The notes under the pieces were generated by a model. The model was not told the origin of the DNA. It did not search any database and saw only the letters and a list, made by a program, of their open reading frames with translations. Positions 35,262 through 49,003 of a stretch of DNA of 64,000 nucleotides are shown here, in pieces. Each line of letters opens with the position of its first letter. Within the stretch, counting starts at the first letter, position 1. This DNA is from Diadema setosum (taxonomy: Eukaryota; Echinodermata; Echinoidea; Diadematoida; Diadematidae), in assembly GCA_033980235.1 (NCBI GenBank), contig CM067072.1:23325192-23389191 (forward strand), read 5' to 3'. Both the position numbers and the translations under genes were made by a program.

Positions 35262-37142
35262 GTACGAGAGGCTACGGCAGAATTACAGACTTGGCAGATC
35301 TGTATACATTACAATCACCTCTGCTACACTTTGAGAGTCCTTACACATTGGTCAAAAACTGTGGACCCTAAATCTTGTCTTCGTAATAGGAATGTCACTC
35401 ATTGGAATGAAAGTCGGTGAACGTGATTATTCACATTTTGTTGTAACAGCACTCAATACCATACATAGCACAGAAAATAGCACGTGACTTAGCAGGCAAG
35501 ACAGAAAAGGGATTATGTTTTTGTCAGGGTTGTTCAAATCTTGAGTCATCATCTGCTTGCAGAAGGGCGTAGCTTCTTAGTTTCTTGACCAAATTAGACA
35601 GCTCTTTTGTTTGTTTTGTTGTTTTGGGATTGTTTGTCAGTATAACTAAAGACAAAATGTGTAAAATGCCATTCACTGTATTTTAGCGTTCTGTTTAGAA
35701 AGTAAAAGTAAATTGTTCATGTTTTTAAAATTTTTGCTAACGTTCTCCTTGATATATCACTAATAAGACATTATGACCACAATATCTTCATAATTAGTTT
35801 GTTTCCTTTGAAAAATAAAGGAAATCACATCGAGAAAAAAACAAGAAATTTCAATTAAACAAAAATTAGTACACACAACTATTTCATAATCCCAATTGTA
35901 TTATAATCTGCATTGTCAGTACTATATTAAAAACACCAGTTAGTAACACGGACATTAACATTTAAACAGGCATTAGTTTTCTCTGCAAACATTGGGACTA
36001 CATGTATCATGTTCATGTTCTGCAGCATGAAATTCACTTGCCCACAACCTATAGCAGGATACTGACATAATATATCATAATAGCTTAAAAAGTATTGCCT
36101 GAAGCACAAGTCGTCATTTCTTGATACCTAACTTGTTGTTGTTGTTGTTGTTGTTGTTTTGTTTGTTTTCTTCTTCTTCTTCTTCTTCTTCTTCTTCTTC
36201 TTCTTCTTCTTCTTCTTCTTCTTCTTCACGTGACAGAGGTAGATTATACCTTGGTTACTCAGAGAGTCTCTCTTTGTAACATAGTCCCATCACCAAAAAA
36301 TACAATGTAGATCTTTGTTGACCAGTGATGACAAGGTTTGTTACAGATGCAGACAGACGTGGTGTCAAGTCAGGAATCATAATTTCCATTACCTCTTGCT
36401 ATCATTTCTTGACAAGGCAACGACTCACTTTAGTCTCAGCACTTTGGTCCAATTCCTACACGGTTAATACCAATCTTGCACAGGTCTTTTCACAAATGAT
36501 CTTTTAGCACTCACGAGCAATTTAAATAATCATTCCAAGTAGCACACGGTGGGTAGATAGATAATACACACGTTTGGTCATAAATATTCGGTAGCCAAAG
36601 ACTTGTCCGAAGCAGTATACATGCGAAGAGCACCGAGGTGTGATGGCATCCAGTGTTGAGTGAAGATGATTTTATGTCATGATTTATGACAAGCAGCCAG
36701 ATAACATCTGGCGCCACAAAAAGGATGTTTCCAGGAAAACTTTGCTTGGTGACCATGATTATATTTCAGAGAGGAAAATATGGAAAGACAGCGAGACAAT
36801 ATGAGCACACACACACACATACACACATACACACACACATACATACACACATACACACACACCCAAACATGTACCGACACCGGCACACACACTCATAAAA
36901 TCATTATGAACTTAGTCCTGAGGAATGTAGTTGGGCATGCATTGTTCATAGACTGCGACCACTTCAATGAGTAAGACACAAAAGTTGTTGTTTGATCACA
37001 GAAGGCGCTTGTTGAGCCTTCTATTAAAGCACAATCCTTCCAAAGACAATCCACTGCAAGATGGTCTTGTTTGAATCTTGGAAGTATGAAAATCGTTCAC
37101 ACATAATCACACTTACACCCACCCTCTTCTCTTTCTCTCCCT

Positions 37143-37174
<32 letters not shown>

Positions 37175-37299
37175 TGCTCTCTCTACCACATAGTCCGAAG
37201 ACTTGTGGGAAGTTGTACAGTATAAGTAAGAACACAAGATAAATAATGTAATGTCAAACATTTTTTTCAGTCCACTACATCGCGTCAGCTGGGCCGATG
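35262..37299. other. Region downstream of the sialyltransferase; likely includes its 3' UTR
   Basis: Holds (GTT)n and (CTT)n at 36129-36226, a CA-rich microsatellite at 36806-36862 and a (CT)n tract at 37120-37185. No coding pattern. The 3' UTR should extend leftward from 37299, but I cannot fix its end. Confidence 0.5.
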
Positions 37300-37532
37300 T
37301 CATGAACACTTGCCAACGTGCAATCGAAGAAGGCCAAGTTTGTGCATCTGTAAAAGGACGAGGAACTCGTGGTTCATATCGTGCGCTTTCGAGAACTTGA
37401 GATCGTCGAAGTAGTGATACGGCACCTGGCGCATGTCGCCCGGTTCGTCGTCGAAGTAAACAGGGAAGGGCCAGAAGCCGTAGAGGTGCGTTTCCTCGCA
37501 GACGGTCAGCGCCATTTGTGTTAGGTAGAAAC
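37300..37532 (-). CDS. Sialyltransferase exon 8: motif S end, motif III, motif VS, stop
   Basis: Acceptor CTCTGAAG precedes 37532; G|GT makes the Gly of STG. It encodes FYLTQMALTVCEETHLYGFW, a clear sialylmotif S with C376, then HYFDD (motif III, with the conserved His) and HDMNHE (motif VS, H-x4-E, the catalytic His region). The end is HVGKCS and TGA at 37302-37300. The Cys two residues from the end matches the C-terminal cysteine of ST8Sia enzymes. The sequence downstream on the minus strand holds a (GA)n tract; I did not identify a polyadenylation signal with confidence. Confidence 0.96.
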
Positions 37533-39877
37533 CTTCAGAGGAGTAAAAGTGAGAGTTGATTCTATTGGATCATTGCAGTCACGTGATACACTATGCGCAT
37601 ATGTCAGATAAATCCACACGTGCGATTGCAATCAGTGATTACACACCTACCCTATGTGCAATATTTCCGTAATAATTATATAAAGAGAAAGATATAATAT
37701 CCATTGGCTCTCGTTAGTAAAACATCGTGTAGGCTGAATCAGATTTTCAGAAAACATATCACAGAAGATATATACATGTATGTCACACATGGAGTGGATC
37801 ACTCTTTAAAGGCAATTGAAGACTAAATGAAAAACAAATGTAGCCTACATCATGCATCCGTTTCTTGCTTTACTGCTGAATCCAGGACCCCATTTCATAA
37901 AAAGTTGATAAATCATGATAGCAGCTTTTGCTGGAATGGCAATTGTCATGGTAACGACAAGAATCCAGCTTCCTGATTGGCTGTTGCTAAGAGAAGTTGC
38001 CATTCCAGCAAGAGTTGCTGCACGCTATAATAAAATGCCATCTGCAACTTGAATTGCAGCTGGAAAATGAATAGGGATAGGTTGGCCTTCCATACTTTTA
38101 AACCCACCTGTGGACAAAGCAGCTTTCCCCAACTTCCTGCTCTTCCAGAATTCCCAGATGAGTCGGTAATGGTCCGGGTGACCCACCACGAGCTCGGGCT
38201 CGGTCTGGTTGTAGACGTCTAGCGCCCTCAAACAGGACACGTGGTGCGCCTCGACTCCGAAGCACGGCAGCCACACTTGGCCGTAATACTGCGAAGTCAT
38301 GTGCATGAATGACGTCACATTCGCCGGATGTTTCACTGAGGCAAACCTGTCATTGAAGAAAGTGTCAAAACAACCATGTGTTTATCCCATATAGTACAGA
38401 TACATGCTCGGGAATGCCAAGTCAGCAGTCCAATTTTTATCTTATGCGTTTATATCATTTTAAGGTGGGGCCTACATACCATAATATGAACAGAGTTGCA
38501 CGTTGATTGAACTTCGTGGTCTGTGCATGGAAACGGTGAACCCAGCAAGTAGGCCTACAGTAAGTGATTTGAAGTTCCGTGCTAGTGCTGATGTTAGTGC
38601 TTATCTCCAAAACAGCTCTGACACCTACGATCAAACTAAAGCAAGTTACAATGATCATAACTATCGATCCCATCACCTTGCTTTTTTTTCACACCACCGT
38701 GAAGTCAGCAGGACCGCTCTGGAATTGCGCGACGAGAAAAAACTAGAAATGTCGCTACAGCGACTGGTTATACCCCCGCCAAACAACATTTCATAAGCTT
38801 TGGTCAAAACAACATTTCATAAGCTTTGGTCAAAAAACTGAGGAAGTAGTTAAATCCGCAAGATCTTTCCTTGATCTTCTGCCATTAATATGCCATTACC
38901 ATGGCAACGTACTTTCGGGTACTGTCGAAAAATGCGTCTTGCACATCTACAACCAAAGGCACACATCTGTACCAAGTTTCATGGAAATTGGGCAAACGCG
39001 ACGCAAGATTTGCAACGGACCGACCGACCGACCGACCGACCGACCGACCGACCGACCGACCGCCCGACCGACCGACCGACCGACCGACCGACCGCCCGAC
39101 CGTCCGCTGATTCCTATATACCCCCTTCAAACTTCGTTTGGCGGGGGTATAAAAAAAAAGAAGAAAAAAAAAACAGTGATGGCGCTTGGTTCAAGTCAAA
39201 TATCAAAACATGTAGTCATGACTGATTAGTTTCAGATAAACAACGGGGAAGAGGGATTACAAGGTCACAAATTCCATCCCTTCTCCAAAGGGGTATAACG
39301 GTCTTAATTTTGCTCCCAGACTCAGATTTATGTAGCCATGTCTAGAGTGTTCGTGTACGCTCCGCTGGCGTCCATTGCATTATCACATGTTCATCTATTG
39401 ACGTGAATGTGGGTCTCGCTTATAGCAAATAACACCAACACCGAACTTGAAATGACTCATGGAAAAGCCACTGATCTCTAGTTTCTATAGAGATTGGTTG
39501 AAAAAAGCACGTAAATCGTCAGCACAAAGAGTGGAGCTCAGTTTAGGAGCTGGTATTCAACACCGGGCCCAACACCAGCGACCGAAATATGTCATAGTTA
39601 TTGTTTGGTCAACCTGCTAATACCGATTGATTTCAAATTCGGTTTTATCGCGGATGCTGGTGTTGAGATAGCACTACCAGTAACACTAGCACCAAACTTG
39701 AAATTACCCAATGACATATTGTAAAAATAAAATAACATCGGTGTCTCACGAAACCTACATCGGGCACACTGCTTGCCAACGATACGATGCCGTAGGTTTC
39801 CCCTTTGAGGTTTACGGGTTCCTAATCAATGAACCATGGCAGTAACTACAATAAGCAAACACATTAATTACACACAA

Positions 39878-39926
<49 letters not shown>

Positions 39927-41486
39927 CATCCCCCCCCCCACACACACACACACACGTCACACATTGCATTGAGAGCTGCAAAGTTCACCGTCGTGTCTGC
40001 AAATAAAGGAACGTTTTATTTTTTTTTTTCTTTCGGTTTCATTCAACGATCGATGTCCACAGAGTGATACTTACAAAAGCTAAACAAACATTCCAGATGC
40101 CCAGCAGAGGTATTTATCACTCTGGTTACATACTATCTGATGAACAGGAAAGTAACGTCAATTAAAGACGAAACAATATTCCACATTGCGTCACTGCTGA
40201 TTTGGTAATGTAATAGGATATTGCAGAAAAAAAAATATCCGAAACAAACAAGCTTTGTCATATGTCGTTGTCTTTTAACCCTAAAAGAGCCGGGGCCCCC
40301 CGACGTTTCGCGCTATAATTCTGTAACGCGAGAAGGCCTCGTCGCGAGGTTTCTTGACTTTCTTCGTTCAAGTCTCGCGCAACTTTTGAGGCCAAATTTG
40401 CAACGTCCGAGCATACTTTTTCGAAGCCACGCCCATTTTTGTAACGGCATGTCGCCCCAAAATGGGCACAATTTTGTGATTTTGTTTACATTTCCTATGG
40501 AAAAAAATGAAAATATGACGCTATCTTGTAGATTATGACGTGGGTGTCACGCATGCCAAATTTCGTTGCGATCGCACAACCGATGGCCGAGATCCGGGGG
40601 GGGGGGGGGGGTTCTTTTTTCAAAGATTATCAGTCTGAAGGAAATTTGATGAGATTAAATACATTAGTTGGTTTCATTCCCACAAATTCGCAAATGTAAT
40701 TCTGCAGTGCGTATCAAAAAAAAAAAGGTAATCCAAATTTGTAGGGCTATTATTTCTTCATTGTCAGCCATGGAGAAAAGAATGTTGGTTATGAGGAAAG
40801 AGGAACTCTTCCTCTTTCCATTGGTACCTAAGTATGTTGACAAATGTCATGCATGACTGAGCACATGAACTGTAAAGACAACAATGAAAAATTGCCCTTT
40901 TTGAGTGTCGCATGAAGGAACAAAGCATGTCTCACTGAATGGATAAGATCTGTCAATGAATGTGTCCAAATAAACAGGCCAACCTGTGCGAATGCACGTT
41001 TGTATTTATGTTTGTGTTCAGTGTTTCTTCTAACATTTCATAGTCCATATCAAATCTGCAACATGGCCACCTGTCCGATAACTTGGTCACTACCACAAGG
41101 CCAACCCACACAGTCCATTTTCTCTGTTCATATGCACCGCTATACTCGTAGCGACAAATCATGTTTTGAATACGAAGGGAGAAAATAGATAATGGGTTAA
41201 CCTTTGTGGGAGTGACCAAGTTATCAACAACATGTCCATGTTGAAGGTTATGGACCATCATTTACATTGCACTTCACTGATACAAACTGTACTAATTAGC
41301 TATTACCATTAAAATTCAACACGTGAGGTTTCGAGTGACAATAATTGCCATCACGTGTCCCTAAGATTTAAAGACAGTACCATGTACACAGATTTTTCTG
41401 AAGGAAGCATCAAATTCCAGTTGATTACAATTGCGTGAGAGGAGTATTTCCACGATTAGACTGATCGATTTATTGATTTACTGATG

Positions 41487-41558
<72 letters not shown>

Positions 41559-44500
41559 TCCTTACTCGCTTATTGATTGATTGATTATTTTAGTTCTTTA
41601 CCTTGGTATTAAACAGATATGGTGTGTAACACAAATTGATTTATTATATCTAGTTCTAATAAATCGTGACAGCTCAGAGTGACGTCCGAAAAAAAGGAAA
41701 GACTTGTGCAAAATCAATGTAGAAGTACTATACTCTTTTACGAAACGTTAATCTTACTTCCGTTCGATGATGCTTGGATTCATCGTGGTGATGTTACTCT
41801 TCATGCCAGCGTGGTCCCTGTACTTCAAGAGAGGGGCGGCGTTGCACCTGCGCATGTTCAAAAGAGTATATAAGGTTGTAACGGCCAATCATCGCTTTGC
41901 ACCAATCCCTTGGTGTTGAGCGATCAAACGAACATGAGATCACAAGCACTCCACTGAACTTTGTCTGAGATTGTCAAGATTTGAGAGCTTTCACGCTCAC
42001 AGCTAAACTCGTTTATGTAGAAATCGGTTTCACGTTGTACTCGAAAGAAAAATTTGTGGGGGTGGAAGATAACTACAGCCAGGTCTCTCATGAACACATT
42101 AAAATTTTCTCTCGAATCTCACCTGGTCAGTCGTTATCTTGAATAATTATGTATTTCCAAATTGCTTGGGTCTAAAGTGCGATTTGAAGGCCTGAAAAGT
42201 TTCACCTCTACGATACAATTGAAAATTTAAACGTGATGACAAACTAGGTTAACTTAATGTCGAAAATCTGTGACAGTCTATCATCACATCGCAAAGGCCC
42301 ATCAGAATACTCTTTGAAGTGATCACATGGAACGTCATACTTCACCAGACTCTACAGCATGCATAATTTTTTTTCTATGAAGAGTTTGGTCGCAAAACGG
42401 GTTCAGCGCCACTTTTAAACATTTTAAAGTACATCTACCATCAATTAGAGAAAAATAAAACCTTTCCCATGATGCCTCATTGTTACACAACAAGGAATAT
42501 TCCTACAGTTATGATTCAATTCATTTCCCATATTTTCGATTATATTCTTTATTTTTTAGCATGTTTACTTGCAAATATCTCGAATTGATAATAATGGAAT
42601 CAACTCGTTTTGTGATAAAACACTTCACATATTGGGGTCGCTTTTATTCCATTCAATATTTTCCATCCAATGCCGTGTTTCCGTGTCATACCAACGACAG
42701 GTGTCTGTCATTATTTTCTTTTTATACACGTCACGCGCACCGGAATAATTTTGTACACATTTCAAATCATGTGGTGCAGTATTACGACAATAATCAATAC
42801 AACAACTTTAATTTCAGGTAAACGTAGTGAAAGTAGATAACGTATTAATGAAACACAAATAGAGGATGGAAACGCTATACAACGCATTTCTCGTTTGCCG
42901 CAATATAATGCAAACGAAGTTGTTACTTTCAAATTTACATTTTCGATGAAGTAAACACTGGTAAGTGAAATTGAATTCCGTTATTGATAATTATTATGGA
43001 TAATACATCTTAAAAAACACGCAACCTACTTCTGAAAGGAAGGAGATGCTGGCCCGGATGTAAAATGGTAGTCAAACAGTATGACATACATGTCACTACA
43101 TCATGGGTCGAATACTGGCCCATTATCCACACTCACTGAAGTATCTAGATATTAAGGTACTGGTGGAAATGAAACTTGCTACAAACGGCATCCATACAAA
43201 TCACATCGCTGATATGATATACAACTGTAATTTTCTGTTTTTCTCTTGTCTTACCTGAACACATATTCGGAGCTGTCTATATCTCTTCCACATTGACTTC
43301 CCAGCAATATTCCACTGTTGCCTACAAGACTGCATCGCTTGAATTTCTTGTTTTCAAGAGGCGACTCCTGGAAAGAATAATAAATTCATATTACATGTAT
43401 TATGACCAAAATGTGAACACACAATGAACAATTAATGAGAAGAAAAAACAACAACACACTAACAAACACTAATATGTCAGTTACATTATTTGTCGTGCGT
43501 TGGAGATTCAGTGAGAAATGCTACATGTACGAGCTTGTTCAGCTTCAGTCATTTTCACGCTACTGTGGCAACAGTACACCATATGAATACGACATTTGAG
43601 CATGCCTCTTGTGATGTTGCTTTGTTGCTTTGATATGATTTCGTATGGTTCGACATTTTTTTTATCTGCCACAAACATTTGGCTGACACGTTGATGATGG
43701 ATCTCAAATATCCCAAGCAGTGAACTGTTGATAGTAGTTGCATGAGAAGAGTTAAATTGCAGGACAGCAAGTTAACCAATCAACTCCCACACACCATACG
43801 TCGGTAGCCACACCCCCCCCCCCCCCCCCCCCCAACAACAACGGCGGCGATCAACCGACACATTACGCTTGTTCCTGATTGTTAGAGATACCCCCTTTAG
43901 GGATGGAAATGGGTAACGATTTTAAACCCCTATTCCCCGGCTTTTGGAAGGAAAGCCATCAAAATTACTCCCCTATCACGGGTTTTTGGAAGGGAAACCT
44001 GTTATGTTAGCGGATGTACAAGCAACGTGTGGTACGTGCGGAAAGAAGGCCACCCTGGCATGTTTTTTACTTGTATTTGCAGCAGCAGAAAGCACGCTCT
44101 GGAGAATCAAGGCAAACACCAAGAAGCCGCGCTACCCCTATATCGGATTTTTTCGGGAGTTTGAATCTATCCCTATTCGGGGACACTCTTTCAGGATTGT
44201 TCGGGAAAGATTTGAAAACTACTCAAATTCTAAACATTTCGGGAAAAATACTATATGACTCCCTATTTCAACATTATTCCCTTTATTTTTCCTGAATTGA
44301 GCTTGTATCATCCGTTATACCCCTTTTCCCGAAAAATCAGGAACGCCAAGCGGTACAGCGGTGTGGCTTGGTGCTGTAGCTTTTATAACAGGTTTTCCTG
44401 TTCATTCTTAGCATTCGGTACAGTAAAAAAAAAGAACAAAGACCTTCATTTACGCCCTGCGTTGTTCTTAGTAATTGTTTATTTAAGACATTTCAAAAGC

Positions 44501-47500
44501 CTCTGAATTGTTATACATTAACAATAGCCGATTCTCAAATTAGCAAAGTATATATCATCAGATTGAATTTAATGTCTTCCCTCACAGGGCAAACGAGTGT
44601 GATTTCTTTCTGATCGTGTGAGTGCGTGCATGTGTGTGTGCGCGCGCGCACGCGCAGAGCTGATGTCCATATCCATATCCATCTAATCTTTATACATGAA
44701 TTGCCGTGGAATCGACTGGTGCCAGTGATGACAGACAGATGATAATTTCTGCAACGAATATAAAGAAGGATTTGATGATTATTTTAACAAGTGAAAATGG
44801 ATGTCTCGACTTCGGGGAAAGTGCATTTTCAAGCCCGAAAAATCACATAATCTTTCCCAAAGCTTAGAAAAAAAAGTCACACAGTGTCACTCAGCTGAAG
44901 CTTTCTGATCATTCCCCGCTGCATTCAAAAAGTATGTCTATATGGAGATTGTGGGAAAAAAAAGATACAAGTTGATATAATATACTCAGCGCACTCCAAA
45001 AGCGACTACTCTATGCCTGGTATGTGTTTCGAACTGCATACATTACTAGTTCTTGCAACTGCAATTATCCCTCTAAAGAAGAATAAGAAAACACGTGCAA
45101 CGATGAACTTAGTTTTCTGTTGTAGTCTCAAGCTCATGCTACTTACAATGTAAGTACAGTTGTTGTTTTTTGTCGTATGTCAGTCGTAGTTTTCGTGGGG
45201 GACACCACATGCACCACAAAGAATGTGTTCCACGCAAGTTTACAGCAAAGGTTATGACAAGTGCATTTTTTTTTACGAGTTGACATGAGATCTGCAATAA
45301 ATGTAGTGCATAACATTGTGTAATGAATGGTTATTAGGCTCGAGGGTCAACACGTCACCATGACTTTTTTAGTGACTGCGATATTCGATTGACGAAGCGA
45401 TTATGGAGAAGCTGTGATCTTTGCTGCAAACGCTCTTTAGTGAATGACTAATGTCATGGCATTGTAATTGGATTGACGCAGCACGTATACGTTCCTTCTA
45501 TTGGCCTTCTGTTGGTCTACACCAGCCAACCACAGTGTATCAAGTCTGTGATTTGATACGGTATTATTCTATTATTATTTCTTATCATCCACTCAATGCT
45601 ACAGTAATTCATAAAGTAGAAACATCTGTTACAAATCTCATCTTTCATTTGCGCTCTATTTTGGCAATTTACCAATATTCAATTCGATTGAAAAGTTTTC
45701 AAAATCCTCTTGGTCCCGAACGTCATTCTTGATCCTTAAATTAACAAAATCTGAAAGAAGAGCGAAGTTGACGCTGCTTTCTGGATTTTGAAAAGTGTAG
45801 TTTTGTTTTTGAAGAATTAGTAAATCAATTCAGTTCTTTCCATTCTTTCTCCAATAAAAGGTACACGCATGAAAATTCGGAGTTGCCAATTTAGAGAGAA
45901 CAAGATGACGAGTTGAATTGTTTTCTAAACCTCCTCGGACTGGAAACATTGCCAAATGTATCATCACTCAAGCATGTCAAGTCCTGTTTAATGAATGAGG
46001 CAGGTTTGATCAGTAGGTTCATACGGTATGCAGTGGCATTGTACAAGACGGTAAAGAGGGACACCTACGACAAGGTGATGAAAAGACAGAACTTGGCGGA
46101 GATCAGGAGCAACGGGGCATTGCCTTAACAGAGAGCAACATGTTAGTATAATTGTGAGAATGGATTGCTAACTCACGCAACAAAATAAAACAACAAAGCC
46201 TGTATTTATATCGATGGGCTCAGACAAAGTACAACATGAAATAAATGGCTTCGGTTTTTGGAACAGTGCCGAATAATATTAACACAAATATTGAAGAGCT
46301 ATATTAAAGATACTAATCCATGCATGCCTTCTGCAAGTATTCGAAGAATCAATGCCACATGAAGCTCACCATACTTTATAATGTATTCTTAAAAACAATC
46401 AACTAACAAACACCACTCGTACATACTTGTACATGCTTACCGGTGGTAATTTTTTGAAGAAGGAATGGGTCGATTTATAATGCCGCATCGGTCCTCTCCT
46501 GGGCTTTCTATTGAGATAGTATATCAACGAGGAATTCTCTTTGAAGTTCTTCGTTGTCACGATAAAGTTTCTCCCGGAAGAAAAATTTCCAGTCGATTTC
46601 AGGAGTTCGGATCTACACGGCCGGAAGCAAGGACAAAAGGATAGAAGAAGAATTTGACGATTGACTGACCACTTGCATGAGTGCGTGTCTGACTGCATAA
46701 TATAAAATATATTGACCAACTGCCTAAATGAATGACTGAATGAGTTAATGAATGAATGAACGAACGAACAAATGAATTAATTCTCAATGAACGACGAATG
46801 AATTCTAGACGAACGGATGAATGAATGAATGAATTCTCAACGAACGAACGAATGAATGAATTCTAAACGAGCGGGTGAATGAATGAATATGTAAGTGAAT
46901 GAAAGGCAGGATGATTGACTGAATGAAAGAATGAGTGAATGCTTGAATGACTGAGTGAGTGAATGGATAAAGAATATACAACAATCAGTATATATGAACT
47001 GATCAAATGACTGATTAAATAAGAAATTGAATATGTCTGAATGAACTACTGACTGTTTGAATGAATGAATGAATGAATGACGGATTAATTCAGAGAACGG
47101 ACAAAATGCATGAGAATGTACTTATATTATAAACGTATGAATGAATGAATGAATGAATGAATGAATGTAGAACTGATCGAATGACTGATAGAATAAAAGA
47201 TTGAATAAATGACGGACTGAATCACATACCTGCCAACATTTCAAGATGAAATATCTTACTCGTGGATTGCAAAAATCTTATTCTATATGCAAACTGAAGT
47301 TAAAAATCTTACTTTCGGTCAAATCTTCAGAAAATACACATGAAAGGTATATCTAAATATTTTTCAAAAATCTGATTTCTCTGACAGAAAATCTGATTTT
47401 GCTATTTTTAATGTAAAAAATCTTACTGAATCTGATAAAATCTTACTAGTTGGCAAGTATGGAATCACTCACTGACTCAATTACAGACTGACTGTTTGAA

Positions 47501-48964
47501 TGAATGAATAAATGAATTCATAGAATGGACAAATGCATCAGAAAATAAACTCATTGATAGATAAATGAATATCAGATTATTTATGAATCAATTGTTAATT
47601 ACGCGGTGCACTTAGAGGCGCTTCTACAATGACACGAATATGATGACATAAAAGCTCGAATCTGCAATTTCATCACAATGTGTAGGCACACCCGTAGCAA
47701 GGCACCATGCATTTTCTTATTTGCTTCGCAGTAAGTCTTGACCTTTTTTAATTCCTGAAGTTTGAATGTTGTATAAATTTGATCACTTGCTGTTCCATTG
47801 CTTGCTCTAAACAAAACAAACAAATAAGCACCTACAGAGACTTATTCTGTTCGTAATGGTGGAATAACTTGCACAGCGTTTGCATTCAAATTGATTAATG
47901 TCCCCCCTTGACTATAAGATCTCAATATTTTCACCGACGATTGATACTAGGTGTTAAAAAAAAATTTCCCACTTTTGATGCTTGATAGCTCGAAAACTAT
48001 ATATCAGATAAAACTGTCATTGACATTAGTAATAGCTGAATAGTGTACAATTTAGTTAGAGGTGATTTGAACATGAAAACCTATATCAGTTTCTTCAAAG
48101 TTAGGTTCCAGATTTTGGTTAAATTTTAACCCTCTGTACAAAACTTGAACTTTACACAGTAACCAATGATGTGTATGTGAGTGTGTACTAACAATGATCC
48201 TGAACAATGGACCTGATGGGTACCACCTGTTCACAGCTCTGCTCCAAGGCACATGAATGCTTTATTAATTATTCATGATGGATTGCCTCGGGCACTCTGC
48301 TAGTCTGAATTCATAGCAAAGGGTGAAATGCATGCACATGAAAAAAAAGTAAGTACATGTTACAGAATGAATAAAGACTAGCTGTGATAGTGGAATTCCT
48401 CTTGAATAAATAATAGAGCGTTCAAGTTCTGGTCATTGTCCAGGACCATTGTCTGGGTGTCAACTACATACTCACAGTTAAAGTTTTGTACAGAGGGTTG
48501 AAAATAGAGCAAAATCTAAAACGTAACTGAATTTAATGGTTAATTTAAAATTTAAAATTGCCTCCAACAAAATTGTACACTATTCAGCTATTGCTCATAT
48601 AAATGTCAGTGTTATATGATATATAGTTTTTGAACTATTAAGGATCAAAAGTGGGATTTTTTTTTTGTAACACATTCATAGTACGTATGGGGTTTAAGCC
48701 TATCTTAAACCATGCATCAATAACGTCAGATCCATGCGCAGATACAAATACAATACTTTCAAACATAATCGTAATTTATGACATGATTGAATTGATCGTT
48801 GATGTCATAAAGAAAAAAAAAAAGAAAATTAAGTCTAACAGCAAACAATGACTTGCGCTTGGAATCACGAATGCAATCACTTCAAAAGAACAGTTCGAAG
48901 ACAAGAGCATACAATTTGTAGGCAACAACACAACATGACAATCATATCAAGAAATAGACGCTCT

Positions 48965-49003
<39 letters not shown>

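Noticed and set aside
34798..36226. Regularly spaced trinucleotide tracts considered as an array
   Set aside because: Ordinary CTT/GTT microsatellites without spacers of constant length; no CRISPR-type structure anywhere in the window.
38890..39229. Plus-strand frames with PTDR repeats
   Set aside because: Translation of the (GACC)n core of a MITE with clear inverted ends.
40953..41261. 102-codon minus-strand frame between sialyltransferase exons 6 and 7
   Set aside because: Considered as the missing motif L exon, but it lies over an inverted-repeat element, and exon 6 at 41758-41847 joins exon 7 directly in phase.
43944..44258. Plus-strand frame with CGTCGKKATLAC
   Set aside because: CxxC-like pair only; no zinc-finger spacing, no splice sites, antisense in an intron.
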